From Stenotrophomonas maltophilia (GTDB lineage: Bacteria; Pseudomonadota; Gammaproteobacteria; Xanthomonadales; Xanthomonadaceae), in NCBI RefSeq assembly GCF_006970445.1, contig NZ_CP033877.1, forward strand, positions 1,186,750 through 1,250,749: a DNA stretch of 64,000 nucleotides. Reading direction: 5' to 3'. Below are positions 34,263-45,370 of the stretch, piece by piece. Position numbers and translations under genes: made by a program. Under the pieces are notes generated by a model. The model searched no databases and was not told the DNA's origin. It was given only the letters and a program-made list of their open reading frames with translations. How positions within the stretch are numbered: the first letter of the stretch is position 1; every line of letters begins with the position of its first letter.

Positions 34263-34898
34263 ATGTTCTCGGTCATCTCCGCCAGCACCGGCCTCGGTGC
34301 CTGGTTCTCTGGTGCAGCCACCGGCATCGGCCTGTTCGCCGTGGTCGGGGCCCAGAGCGCCTTCATTCTGCGCCAGGGCATCCTGCGCAAGCACATCGTG
34401 CCGGTGGTCGCCACCTGCGCGGCCATCGATGCCATCTTCATCTTCGCCAGCGTGGCTGGCCTGCGCACGCTCACCTCGGCGCTGCCGTGGCTGACCACCG
34501 CCGTGCTGTGGACCGGTGTCGCGTTCCTGGCCTGGTATGCGATGAAGTCGGCACGCCGTGCGATCGCCGGCGGCGGTGGCATGGGCGAGGCCGACAGCGA
34601 TGACGGCAGCCGCCGTGCGGTGCTGATGGCTGCGGTCGGCTTCTCGCTGATCAATCCGCACTTCTGGCTGGACATGATGGTGATCGGCTCCATCGCCGAG
34701 AACTTCGGCAACGCCCGCATGGCTTTCGCCGCCGGTGTGGTCACCGCCAGCTGCCTGTGGCTGACCGCGCAGGGCCTCGGTGCCCGCCTGCTGGCGCCGC
34801 TGTTCACCAAGCCCAGCACCTGGCGCGTGCTCGATGGCACCATCGCCGTGATCCTCAGCATCCTGGCCCTCATGTTGGCGGTGCGCGGGGTCCATTGA
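34263..34898 (+). CDS. lysE: LysE/ArgO-family amino-acid exporter
   Basis: The 211-residue protein has six membrane helices. It carries the LysE opening GIGLFAVVGAQSAFILRQG and the later SLINPHFWLDMMVIG. It exports lysine and/or arginine and protects against overload from peptide breakdown, which fits the peptidases and peptide carriers that follow. The start at 34263 is set by family length. It is regulated by the divergent ArgP-type gene. A strong terminator follows. Confidence 0.93.
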   Translation: MFSVISASTGLGAWFSGAATGIGLFAVVGAQSAFILRQGILRKHIVPVVATCAAIDAIFIFASVAGLRTLTSALPWLTTAVLWTGVAFLAWYAMKSARRAIAGGGGMGEADSDDGSRRAVLMAAVGFSLINPHFWLDMMVIGSIAENFGNARMAFAAGVVTASCLWLTAQGLGARLLAPLFTKPSTWRVLDGTIAVILSILALMLAVRGVH

Positions 34899-34952
34899 CC
34901 CGGCGCACGCCCCCCGAACCCACGTCCTGACTCTCTCTCCAAGGTAGTGGCA

Positions 34953-34984
34953 ACGACGGCACCGGCAACGGTGCCGTCGTCTTT
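34953..34984 (+). terminator. Rho-independent terminator after lysE
   Basis: A perfect 12-base stem (ACGACGGCACCG and its complement) with loop GCAA is followed by CTTTT. Confidence 0.88.
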
Positions 34985-35061
34985 TCCGGCTCTGGCGGGA
35001 AACGCATGGCCCTGCCTAGAATCGGCCACCAGGACAAGGTGTCCACAGGAGCAGGGGAAGG

Positions 35062-37050
35062 ATGCACAAGACGATTCTGGCGGCCGCACTGGCTGTCATC
35101 GGGGGCGTTGCCGCAGGCAGCGTAGGGGCGGTGGACCTGACGCAGTACCTGCGTCGCGAGACCTTCACCGACATCAAGATTTCGCCGGGGGGCGAGTACG
35201 TGGCGGCGACGGTGCCGATGGAGGACGCCACCGCGATCGCCGTGCTGCGGTTGAAGGACAAGCAGATGGTCGGCAGTTTCCGGCCACCCAGCCGCAACCA
35301 CGCGCAGGAATTCGACTGGGTCAGCAACGAGCGCCTGCTGATCGGCCTGGCCCAGAAGTGGGGCTCGCTCGACCAGCCCAATCCCACCGGCGAACTCTAT
35401 GCCATCGATGCCAACGGCAATCGCGGCGAACTGCTGGTCGGCTACCGCGTGGAGAGCAACGGCCCGGGAACCCGCATCCAGCCGAAGAAGGTCGAAGCAG
35501 TAGCCGCCTTCCTGGCCGACGACCTGCCGGGCGACGAGCGCAACGTGCTGGTCACCGTGTGGCCGCTCGCCGAGGATCCGTTCACCCGCGTCGATCGCAT
35601 GGATGTGACCACGGGCCGTCGCTCGCGGGTGGCGTCTTCGCCGGTACGGCGTGGTGAGTTCACCACCGACGGCGCCGGCGAGGTCCGCTTCGTGCACGGC
35701 TCGGGCAGCGACAACATCAACAAGCTGTATTTCCGCGAACGCAGCGGCGACAGCTGGAAGCTGATCAACGATGAGGCGGTCAGCAAGCGCATCGAAACCG
35801 CCCTCGGCTTCTCGGCCGATGACAGCCTGGCCTATCTCAACGTCGAGCAGACCCAGGGCCCGGATGCGATCGTCAGCTGGAACCCGCAGACCGGCGAACG
35901 CGCGACCCTGCTGCGCGACGAGGTGGTCAATCCGTACCGCATCATCCACCGGCCCGGCACCCATGTGCCGGTAGGCGCGCTGTACCTGGGGGACAAACCG
36001 CGCACGCGCTTCTTCGATGAAGGCTCGGCCGATGCGCGGCTGTATCGCAGCCTGGAGGCGGCCTTCGGCGGCGCGGTCTACATCACCTCCAGCACCCGCG
36101 ATGGCCGCGTCGTGCTGGTGGAAACCTGGTCGGGCACCAATCCCGGCGACTTCTACGTGTACGACACGGTGGCGCGCAAGGCCGACCACCTGATCAGTCG
36201 CAGTGACTGGATCGACGTGGAGCGCAGTGCCAGCGTGAAGCCGATTGCACTGAAGGCGCGCGACGGCCTGCCATTGCATGGCTTCCTGACCCTGCCGGCG
36301 GGCAGCAACGGGCGCAACCTGCCGATGGTGGTGTTGCCGCATGGCGGCCCGTTCGACATCTTCGATTCCGGCCAGTACGACCGCGAAACGCAGATGCTGG
36401 CCGCCGCCGGCTATGCCGTGCTGCAGGTCAACTTCCGCGGGTCGGGCAACTACGGCCGGGCCCACACCCAGGCCGGCGCGCAGCAGTGGGGCGCGGCGAT
36501 GCAGGACGACGTCACTGATGCCACCCGCTGGGCGATCAGCGAGGGCATCGCCGACGCCCGCCGCATCTGCATCTATGGCGCCAGCTACGGGGCCTACTCG
36601 GCGATGATGGGGGCCGCCCGCGAACCCGGGTTGTACCAGTGCGCGGCCGGCTATGTCGGGGTCTACGACCTGCCGATGATGTATACCCGGGGCGACATCC
36701 AGGACCGCGGTTCAGGCGTGACCTACCTGCGCGAATGGCTGGGGGATCCGGCCAGGCTGGGCGCGGTGTCGCCGGTGAACCTGGCCGAACGGATCAAGGT
36801 GCCGGTGTTCCTCGCGGCCGGTGGCGAAGACAAGCGTGCGCCGATCCAGCACACCGAACGCATGGAAGCGGCGCTCAAGCGCGCCGGCACGCCGGTGGAA
36901 AGCCTGTACTACAAGACCGAAGGCCACGGTTTCTACACCGAGGCCCATCGCAGCGAGTACTACGACAAGCTGCTGGCGTTCCTGGCGCGCAGCCTCGGCG
37001 GCAAGACCGCGACGACCGCACCGGCGGCCGGCAAGGACAAGGCGCCCTGA
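35062..37050 (+). CDS. Secreted S9-family prolyl-oligopeptidase-like peptidase
   Basis: The 662-residue protein has a signal peptide (TILAAALAVIGGVAAGSVGA), a beta-propeller (~35-390) and a C-terminal alpha/beta hydrolase domain. The catalytic serine is about residue 508 in YGASYGAYSAMMG, the acid is in GGEDKRAPIQH and the histidine in TEGHGFYTEAH. It should trim oligopeptides in the periplasm. It converges with a POT peptide carrier gene, consistent with a peptide-scavenging role. Confidence 0.91.
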   Translation: MHKTILAAALAVIGGVAAGSVGAVDLTQYLRRETFTDIKISPGGEYVAATVPMEDATAIAVLRLKDKQMVGSFRPPSRNHAQEFDWVSNERLLIGLAQKWGSLDQPNPTGELYAIDANGNRGELLVGYRVESNGPGTRIQPKKVEAVAAFLADDLPGDERNVLVTVWPLAEDPFTRVDRMDVTTGRRSRVASSPVRRGEFTTDGAGEVRFVHGSGSDNINKLYFRERSGDSWKLINDEAVSKRIETALGFSADDSLAYLNVEQTQGPDAIVSWNPQTGERATLLRDEVVNPYRIIHRPGTHVPVGALYLGDKPRTRFFDEGSADARLYRSLEAAFGGAVYITSSTRDGRVVLVETWSGTNPGDFYVYDTVARKADHLISRSDWIDVERSASVKPIALKARDGLPLHGFLTLPAGSNGRNLPMVVLPHGGPFDIFDSGQYDRETQMLAAAGYAVLQVNFRGSGNYGRAHTQAGAQQWGAAMQDDVTDATRWAISEGIADARRICIYGASYGAYSAMMGAAREPGLYQCAAGYVGVYDLPMMYTRGDIQDRGSGVTYLREWLGDPARLGAVSPVNLAERIKVPVFLAAGGEDKRAPIQHTERMEAALKRAGTPVESLYYKTEGHGFYTEAHRSEYYDKLLAFLARSLGGKTATTAPAAGKDKAP

Positions 37051-37056
37051 GCTGAC

Positions 37057-37089
37057 AGGGCGGCGGATGATCGTTCCGCCGCCCTGGTT
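37057..37089. terminator. Bidirectional terminator between S9 peptidase and POT carrier genes
   Basis: An 11-base stem AGGGCGGCGGA / TCCGCCGCCCT with a 7-base loop is followed by GGTTTT on the plus strand. It lies between two converging genes. Confidence 0.8.
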
Positions 37090-37106
37090 TTCCGCATGCG
37101 CGGGGT

Positions 37107-38861
37107 CTACTTCACCCCGTGCATCATCCGCTTCAGCAGCGGCGCTGCGATGAAGGCGGCCAGCGCACAGCCCAGGCCGATCCACATCAGCAGCCAGAAC
37201 AGGTGCGCGTAGGCGCCGGCGGCAGCCACCATGTCCAGCGATTCGCCTTCCGGCACCTCGATCGCGGCCAGCTTGCCGAACAGCGCGGCCAGCGTTTCCG
37301 AAAACGCGGTGGCCAGGAACCAGGTGCCCATCATCAGGCTCATCACCCGCGGCACGGCCAGCTGGGTCACTGCCGACAGGCCGACCGGCGACAGGCACAT
37401 CTCGCCGCTGGCCAGCAGGAAGTAGGCCAGCACCAGCCACCACACGCTGGCCATCTCACCGGTGGCGCCGACCTGCTGAGCAGCCAGCGCCAGCGGCACG
37501 AACGACAGCGCGCCGATCACCAGGCCCCAGGCCGACTTCACCGGCTTGCCCGGTTCCCAGCCACGGCGGTCCATCCACGTCCACAGCGCGGCAAAAGCCG
37601 GAGCGAGCAGTACCAGGAACAGGCCGCCGAGGTAGGTCAGCGAGCCGGCGGTCTGCGGAATCACTAGGCAGTCGCGCACCAGCAGTACCAGCATCAGCAC
37701 GACGATGGCGGCGAAGAACGTGCGCGGTGCAGCCGAACCCGGGCGCCGTTCGGACAGGCGCGCGCTGACCACGAAGCCCAGCGGTGCCAGCAGCAGCGAG
37801 ATGATCGACCACGGCAGCGGGGTACCGCCGGTGATCACCAGTGAGGGCACGATGTCCTTGGTCAGCAGGCGGTCGGTGAAGGTCACCCACGAGCCGTAGG
37901 ACTGCTCGTACATGGTGAAGAACACCAGCGCCATGAAGATCAGCACCATCAGCGCGATCATCTGCTGGCGTTGTACTGGCGTGCACTTGCTGCCGGTGAA
38001 CCAGGCGAACCAGACCAGCACGCCGCCCAGCACCACCAGCATCAGCATCAGCGCCAGGCTGATTTCACCGCCCAGCGCGAACGCGCCGTTGCCGGCGGCC
38101 CACATCAGCCACGCCACCGGCAGTACACCGAGCACCGCGCACAGATAGATGAGCCATTCGCGCGGCAGGCCCAGCACCTTCTGCTTCAGCGCCGCCGGTT
38201 GCGGCGGTTCGGCGTGGCCCTGCAGGTACTTCTGGCCCCACAGGAACATCGCCAGGCCGGCCAGCATGCCGATGCCGGCTGCACCGAAACCGTACTTCCA
38301 GCCGTAGGCCTCGCCGAGGAAGCCGCACACCAGCGAAGAGAACAGGGCACCGAGGTTGATGCCGGCGTAGAACAGCGAGAAGCCAGAATCACGTCGCGGG
38401 TCATCCTTGGCGTACAGCTTGCCGACGATGGTGGAGATGTTCGGCTTGAGGAAGCCGACGCCCATGATGATCAACGCCAGCGACAGGTAGGTCACCGCCA
38501 GCGCCGAGGTGTCGCGCACCACTTCGCCGTTCACCCGGTACGCCGCGTGGCCCTCGAAGGCCATGCCGAGGTGGCCGAGCACCAGCAGGATGCCGCCGAA
38601 CAGCACCGCCCGGCGCATGCCCAGCCAGCGGTCGGCCAGCATGCCGCCGAACACCGGGATGCAGTACACCAGGCCACCGTAGGCACCGAGCAGGTCCAGG
38701 CCGGCCTTGTCGCCGAACAGGTGGTACTTGGTCAGGTACAGCAGCAGCAGCGCCTTCATGCCGTAGAAGGAGAAGCGCTCCCACATTTCGGTGAAGAAGC
38801 AGACATAGACGCCCTTGGGGTGGCCCAGGAAGTCGTCGGAAGCGGTAGCGGCAACGGTCAT
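37107..38861 (-). CDS. POT/PTR2-family proton-coupled di-/tripeptide transporter
   Basis: The 584-residue protein has 12 to 14 helices. The family signature FFTEMWERFSFYGMKALLLL (ExxERFxxYG) is in helix 1, with the PTR2 motif FSLFYAGINLGALFSSLVCG further on. It takes up di- and tripeptides with protons. A hydrophilic loop between helices 6 and 7 is as in bacterial DtpT-like proteins. It sits between an S9 peptidase and an OPT carrier. Confidence 0.93.
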   Translation of the reverse strand: MTVAATASDDFLGHPKGVYVCFFTEMWERFSFYGMKALLLLYLTKYHLFGDKAGLDLLGAYGGLVYCIPVFGGMLADRWLGMRRAVLFGGILLVLGHLGMAFEGHAAYRVNGEVVRDTSALAVTYLSLALIIMGVGFLKPNISTIVGKLYAKDDPRRDSGFSLFYAGINLGALFSSLVCGFLGEAYGWKYGFGAAGIGMLAGLAMFLWGQKYLQGHAEPPQPAALKQKVLGLPREWLIYLCAVLGVLPVAWLMWAAGNGAFALGGEISLALMLMLVVLGGVLVWFAWFTGSKCTPVQRQQMIALMVLIFMALVFFTMYEQSYGSWVTFTDRLLTKDIVPSLVITGGTPLPWSIISLLLAPLGFVVSARLSERRPGSAAPRTFFAAIVVLMLVLLVRDCLVIPQTAGSLTYLGGLFLVLLAPAFAALWTWMDRRGWEPGKPVKSAWGLVIGALSFVPLALAAQQVGATGEMASVWWLVLAYFLLASGEMCLSPVGLSAVTQLAVPRVMSLMMGTWFLATAFSETLAALFGKLAAIEVPEGESLDMVAAAGAYAHLFWLLMWIGLGCALAAFIAAPLLKRMMHGVK

Positions 38862-38931
38862 CGACGGCGGGGACAGCGGAAAGGGCGCGATTATAGAAGG
38901 GGAGGGGCCGGATCACGGCGCTTATGACAAA

Positions 38932-38963
38932 TACGACTTAATCCCCTCCGTCCCCCTTTTTGC
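38932..38963. repeat. Solitary arm of the GGGGACGGAGGGGATTAAG-type repeat
   Basis: ACGACTTAATCCCCTCCG followed by TCCCCCTTTTT matches one arm of the hairpins at 33124, 56048 and 60181. No complementary arm is seen nearby. The gap 38862-39117 shows nothing else except likely promoters of the flanking divergent genes. Confidence 0.75.
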
Positions 38964-39117
38964 GGCAAGTGCTGCGTGGCTTTGCGGGATCGGTTGGTTG
39001 GCCTTGCCGCACTGGCCGGGCGGCAGGGTGGACCGGGGCCGGCGGTGACCAACCGCACTGGACTTGCCGCCCCCTGAACGCTAGCGTGCAAGGGATTTTT
39101 TGCCAGCAGGGGCTTCC

Positions 39118-41082
39118 ATGAACCACGACGCTGCGCCCAAGCAGCTCACCTTCCGCGCAGTGGCCCTGGCCATCGTGCTGGCGGTGGTGCTGTCGGCCGC
39201 AAACGCCTACCTCGGTCTGTTCGCAGGCCTGACCATCGCCACCGCCATTCCCGCCGCGGTGATTTCCATGGGCGTGCTGCGCCTACTGGGCGGTGGCTCC
39301 ATCCTCGAGAACAACATCGTGCAGACCGGCGCCTCGGCCGGTTCGTCGATCGCCGCCGGTGTGATCTTCACCATCCCGGCGCTGGTGATCATGGGCTACT
39401 GGCCGGACTTCAAGTACTGGTGGGTGCTGGGCATCGCCGGTCTCGGCGGCCTGCTGGGCGTGCTGTTCTCGGTGCCGCTGCGCCGTTCGATGATCGTCGA
39501 AGACCCGCTTCCGTTCCCGGAAGGCAAGGCTGCGGCCGAAGTGCTCAAGGCCGGTGAGAATCCTGGCCCGGGCCTGAAGATCCTCGGCCTGTCGGCGGTG
39601 ATCGGCGCCTTCGTCAAGCTGGCCGCGGAAAGCGGCATGCGCCTGATTCCCGATGCCTGGGCCACCTCGGCCTACGTCGGCAGCTCCAAGGTCACCGCCT
39701 TCATCGGCACCAACCTGTCGCCGGCGCTGCTGGGCGTGGGCTACATCGTCGGCCTCAACGTCGGCATCGTGGTGGTGTCCGGCTCGATCCTGACCTGGCA
39801 CATCGCCATTCCGATCTACCAGGCGTTCTTCATGAACACCGATCCGGCATTGGCCGCGTCGGTTGCCGCAGCTTCCTCCACCGAAGCCGCGTTCGCCATC
39901 TGGGGCGCGAAGATGCGCTATCTGGGCGTCGGCGCAATGCTGATCGGTGGCATCTGGACCCTGATCTCGCTGCGCAAGTCGCTGCTCAACGGCGTCAAGA
40001 GTGGCTTTGCCGCCGCCCGCAAGAGCGGCGGCCCGGTGCTGGCGCACACCGAGCGCGACCTGCCGATGAAGTGGATGCTGGTCGCCCTGGTGGTGTTCGT
40101 GCTGCCGCTGCTGGCCCTGTACCAGGCCATCGTGGGCCAGTGGCACGTGTCGATCCCGATGACCATCATCATGATCGTCGCCGGCTTCCTGTTCGTTTCG
40201 GTTTCGGCTTACCTGGCCGGCCTGATCGGTTCGTCCAACAACCCGGTCTCGGGCATCACCATCTCCACCATCCTGTTCGCCTCGGCCGTGCTGGTCGTGC
40301 TGCTGGGTGCCGACGGCCTCAAGCCGGTCGGTGCCGGCGGTGCGCCGCTGGGTGCGGTGGCCGCGATCATGATCGGTGCGGTGGTGTGCTGCGCCGCAGC
40401 GGTCGGCGGTGACAACCTGCAGGACCTCAAGGCCGGTTACATCGTCGGTGCCACCCCGTGGAAGCAGCAGCTGATGCTGGGCATCGGTGCGTTCTCGTGC
40501 GCGCTGATCATGGCCCCGGTGCTGAACCTGCTGGCCACCGCCTACGGTATCGGCGTGAAGTCCGAGCTGCACCCGAACGCACTGGCCGCGCCGCAGGCCA
40601 ACCTGATGGCCTCGGTGGCCAAGGGCCTATTCGGCGGTGAACTGCCGTGGACCTTCATCGGCATCGGTGCCGTGGTCGGTGCCGCCATCATCGCCTTCGA
40701 CAGCTGGCTGAAGTCGCGCAACGCCCGCTTCCGCGTGCCGGTGCTGGCCGCCGCCATCGGTATCTACCTGCCGTTGGAGCTGATGGTGCCGATCTTCCTC
40801 GGTGGCCTGATCGCCTACCTGGTCGAGCGCTTCCACAAGGTGCGTGCCGATGACGAAGAAGGCCGCGACCGCGTGCACAAGCCGGGCGTGCTGTTTGCTG
40901 CCGGCCTGATCACCGGTGAGGCACTGATGGGCATCGCCATCGCGATTCCGATCGTGGTCAGCAGCCGCGCAGACGTGCTGGCCGTGCCGTTCCACCTGCC
41001 GGGCGCACAGTGGATCGGCCTGGCCGTGCTGTTCCTGGTTGGCTGGCTGATCTACCGCACAGGCAAGCGCGCCGTGGCGTAA
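39118..41082 (+). CDS. OPT-family oligopeptide transporter
   Basis: The 654-residue protein has about 15 helices. It opens TFRAVALAIVLAVVLSAAN and carries NIVQTGASAGSSIAAGVIFT and DNLQDLKAGYIVGATPW, hallmarks of bacterial OPT carriers. These take up oligopeptides or metal chelates. The start at 39118 has AGGGG upstream. It is divergent from the POT gene. Confidence 0.92.
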   Translation: MNHDAAPKQLTFRAVALAIVLAVVLSAANAYLGLFAGLTIATAIPAAVISMGVLRLLGGGSILENNIVQTGASAGSSIAAGVIFTIPALVIMGYWPDFKYWWVLGIAGLGGLLGVLFSVPLRRSMIVEDPLPFPEGKAAAEVLKAGENPGPGLKILGLSAVIGAFVKLAAESGMRLIPDAWATSAYVGSSKVTAFIGTNLSPALLGVGYIVGLNVGIVVVSGSILTWHIAIPIYQAFFMNTDPALAASVAAASSTEAAFAIWGAKMRYLGVGAMLIGGIWTLISLRKSLLNGVKSGFAAARKSGGPVLAHTERDLPMKWMLVALVVFVLPLLALYQAIVGQWHVSIPMTIIMIVAGFLFVSVSAYLAGLIGSSNNPVSGITISTILFASAVLVVLLGADGLKPVGAGGAPLGAVAAIMIGAVVCCAAAVGGDNLQDLKAGYIVGATPWKQQLMLGIGAFSCALIMAPVLNLLATAYGIGVKSELHPNALAAPQANLMASVAKGLFGGELPWTFIGIGAVVGAAIIAFDSWLKSRNARFRVPVLAAAIGIYLPLELMVPIFLGGLIAYLVERFHKVRADDEEGRDRVHKPGVLFAAGLITGEALMGIAIAIPIVVSSRADVLAVPFHLPGAQWIGLAVLFLVGWLIYRTGKRAVA

Positions 41083-41090
41083 CACCCACG

Positions 41091-41127
41091 GGGTCGGATC
41101 CCTTCCCACAGGGAAGGGCGCTGACCC
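41091..41127. repeat. GGGGTCAGATCCC-type hairpin (variant)
   Basis: GGGTCGGATCCCTTCCC pairs imperfectly with GGGAAGGGCGCTGACCC. It lies 8 bases after the OPT stop and directly abuts a SMAG pair. Confidence 0.75.
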
Positions 41128-41128
41128 G

Positions 41129-41185
41129 GTAGCGCCGGCCGCTGGCCGGCAACCAGACAGATTGCCGGCCAGCGGCCGGCACTAC
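41129..41185. repeat. Inverted pair of SMAG hairpins
   Basis: A plus copy (41129-41151, GTAGCGCCGGCC head) and a minus copy (41163-41185) face each other with 11 bases between. Each folds alone, or the two can pair with each other into one long stem. Confidence 0.88.
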
Positions 41186-41318
41186 CGCAAACCGCGCTAC
41201 GGCGCGGTTTGCCTTTTCTGGCGAAGGCATCGACCCGTCCCCAGCCATGACCGATGGCCTTGGCAGCCCCGGTCATGCGGGCCTACCATCGGTTTTTTGC
41301 CGTCCTGCGGAGACCTCG

Positions 41319-43397
<2,079 letters not shown>

Positions 43398-43405
43398 GCC
43401 GGTCC

Positions 43406-43434
43406 AGCGCCGCCCTCCGGGGCGGCGCTTCTTT
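43406..43434 (+). terminator. Rho-independent terminator after the second S9 peptidase
   Basis: A perfect 10-base stem AGCGCCGCCC / GGGCGGCGCT with loop TCCG is followed by TCTTTT. Confidence 0.88.
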
Positions 43435-43441
43435 TCCAACC

Positions 43442-43515
43442 GGTGGGTGCCGACCGTTGGTCGGCACGCCTTCCTGATCTGCCGCCTACAGCAGCCGGCC
43501 AGCGGCCGGTTCTAC
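43442..43515. repeat. Two variant GTAG-type hairpins
   Basis: The first (43442-43470) is GTGCCGACC-gtt-GGTCGGCAC, a subtype also seen at 63965. The second (43486-43515, minus) reads GTAGAACCGGCCGCTGGCC with an extended end. They lie between a terminator and the DUF819 start. Confidence 0.7.
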
Positions 43516-43528
43516 CCAGAGCGCCTGC

Positions 43529-44773
43529 ATGCCCTCGACCGCCCTGATCCAGAACGACATCGTCGTCTTCGGTTTGATCGCCGCCACCCTTGGCGCCGTG
43601 TTCTGGACCGCCTCGCGCGAGCAGGGGCTGTGGAAGCGCTTCTATACCTTCGTGCCGGCACTGTTGCTGTGCTACCTGATTCCCGGCATCTACAACACCG
43701 TCGGCCTGATCGACGGCCAGAACACCAAGCTCTACAACCCGATCGCGCGCGACATCCTGTTGCCGGCGGCGCTGATCCTGCTGACCCTGGCAGTGGACAT
43801 CAAGGGCATCCTGCGGCTCGGCCCGAAGCTGGTGCTGATGTACCTGGGCGCCTCGGCCAGCATCATGCTTGGCGCGGTGGTGGCGTTCCTGGTGATGCGC
43901 GCGATCCATCCCGACACCGTGGCTGGTGATACCTGGGCCGGCATGGCCGCGCTGGCCGGCAGCTGGATCGGCGGCGGTGCCAACATGCTGGCGATGCGCG
44001 AAGTGTTCGACGTCAATGCGACCACCTTCGGCCAGTTCGCGGTGGTCGATGTCGGCGTCGGTTACGTGTGGATGGCCGCGCTGATCTTCCTGGCCGGACG
44101 TGCGGCGAAGATCGACGCACGCAGTGGCGCTGACACCTCGGCCATCGATGAACTGAAGGAGCGCATCGCGCGCTTCCAGGCCGAGCACGAACGCATTCCC
44201 AGCCTGACCGACCTGATGCTGATCGTGGCGGTGGCTTTCGGTGGCGTCGGCCTGTCGCATGCGATCGGTGCGCCGCTGGCGGCATGGTTCAAGGCCAACG
44301 TCAGCTGGGCGTCGCAGTTCAGCCTGGACGCGCCGTTCGTGTGGGTGGTGGTGCTGTCGACCACGCTGGGCCTGAGCATGAGCTTCACCCGTGCACGCAA
44401 TCTGGAAGGCGCAGGCGCGTCGCGGCTGGGCTCGCTGCTGCTGTACTTCCTGATCGCCTGCATCGGCATGCAGATGGATCTGCTGGCGCTGCTGGACCGC
44501 CCGTGGCTGTTCCTGCTCGGCATCATCTGGATCGCCGTGCACATCGTGCTGCTGTGGTGCCTGGGCAAGCTGCTGAAGGTGCCGTTCTTCTATTTCGCCA
44601 TCGGTTCGCAGTCGAACATCGGTGGCCCGGCCTCGGCGCCGGTAGTGGCGGCTGCGTTTCATCCGGCCCTGGCGCCGGTGGGCGTGCTGCTGGGCACGAT
44701 GGGCTATGCCACCGGCACGTACCTGGCCTACATCGTCGGCATCACCCTGCGCGCGCTGGCCGGGCAGGGCTGA
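43529..44773 (+). CDS. DUF819 family membrane protein
   Basis: The 414-residue protein has about ten helices, typical of DUF819 (YjcL-like). Landmarks are WKRFYTFVPALLLCYLIPG, SWIGGGANMLAMREVF and a segment beginning IGSQSNIGGPASAPVVAA. The fold resembles ion-coupled transporters, but no substrate is known. It follows the peptidase by 131 bases, with a terminator between, so it is a separate unit. Confidence 0.9.
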   Translation: MPSTALIQNDIVVFGLIAATLGAVFWTASREQGLWKRFYTFVPALLLCYLIPGIYNTVGLIDGQNTKLYNPIARDILLPAALILLTLAVDIKGILRLGPKLVLMYLGASASIMLGAVVAFLVMRAIHPDTVAGDTWAGMAALAGSWIGGGANMLAMREVFDVNATTFGQFAVVDVGVGYVWMAALIFLAGRAAKIDARSGADTSAIDELKERIARFQAEHERIPSLTDLMLIVAVAFGGVGLSHAIGAPLAAWFKANVSWASQFSLDAPFVWVVVLSTTLGLSMSFTRARNLEGAGASRLGSLLLYFLIACIGMQMDLLALLDRPWLFLLGIIWIAVHIVLLWCLGKLLKVPFFYFAIGSQSNIGGPASAPVVAAAFHPALAPVGVLLGTMGYATGTYLAYIVGITLRALAGQG

Positions 44774-44790
44774 TGCGGCGATGGGGTGAC

Positions 44791-44831
44791 GGGGTCAGAT
44801 CCCTTTTGCGACGCAAAAGGGATCTGACCCC
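44791..44831. repeat. Near-perfect 41-base GGGGTCAGATCCC palindrome
   Basis: Two perfect 20-base arms (GGGGTCAGATCCCTTTTGCG and its complement) surround a single base. It lies between converging genes. This is the most symmetric copy of the family here. Confidence 0.92.
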
Positions 44832-44844
44832 GGTTCCCGGTGAA

Positions 44845-45324
44845 TCACGCCACCGGCAACCCGCGTTCGACCAGCCACGCTTTCGCGTCTTCGGCGTCCT
44901 CTTCAAACCACGCTTTCGTAGATCCCAGCCGATACGTATACCCCCAGGCATCCATATCGGCCATCAGCCGCTGGCTGCCTACGCCAGGCAGCTGCCCGGC
45001 CAGCACGATCTGCAGGTAGCAGGTCGCGTCTTCCTCGGCCACCGAGTCGGTGGCATCGGTGTGCACCTGCGCCCGCCGCTCCGGCGGCAGTACGATCAGG
45101 TGGCAGGCCTCATGCAGCATCGAATGCACCGGCGTGTCATCGCGCACGTACACGTTGCTGGCGATGATGCCCGCCTCGGGCTCGCCCCAGTAGCTGCCGG
45201 GAATCGGTTCTCCGGCCGCCACGTGGTGCAGCCGAAGGCCATGCGCGGCGAGCAGGCGCTGCGCATCGGCGAAGGCGATGTCGCCCACGCAGGTGATGTC
45301 CACGGCGGTTGTCGTATCGGTCAT
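44845..45324 (-). CDS. Hypothetical protein with HExxH zinc-peptidase-like motif
   Basis: The 159-residue cytosolic protein contains HEACH (MLHEACHLIVLPPERR, ~residues 68-83). An acidic pair downstream (SVAEEDATCYLQIVL) could supply the third zinc ligand, as in gluzincin- or ImmA-like peptidases. The start at 45324 follows from the reading frame and the minE gap. It lies 46 bases after minE and may be read through with the min operon. The family is not recognised. Confidence 0.7.
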   Translation of the reverse strand: MTDTTTAVDITCVGDIAFADAQRLLAAHGLRLHHVAAGEPIPGSYWGEPEAGIIASNVYVRDDTPVHSMLHEACHLIVLPPERRAQVHTDATDSVAEEDATCYLQIVLAGQLPGVGSQRLMADMDAWGYTYRLGSTKAWFEEDAEDAKAWLVERGLPVA

Positions 45325-45370
45325 GCGGGTCGGGCAGCCCCGCCCATGCAGGCACGGGCGGGGCAGGGGA

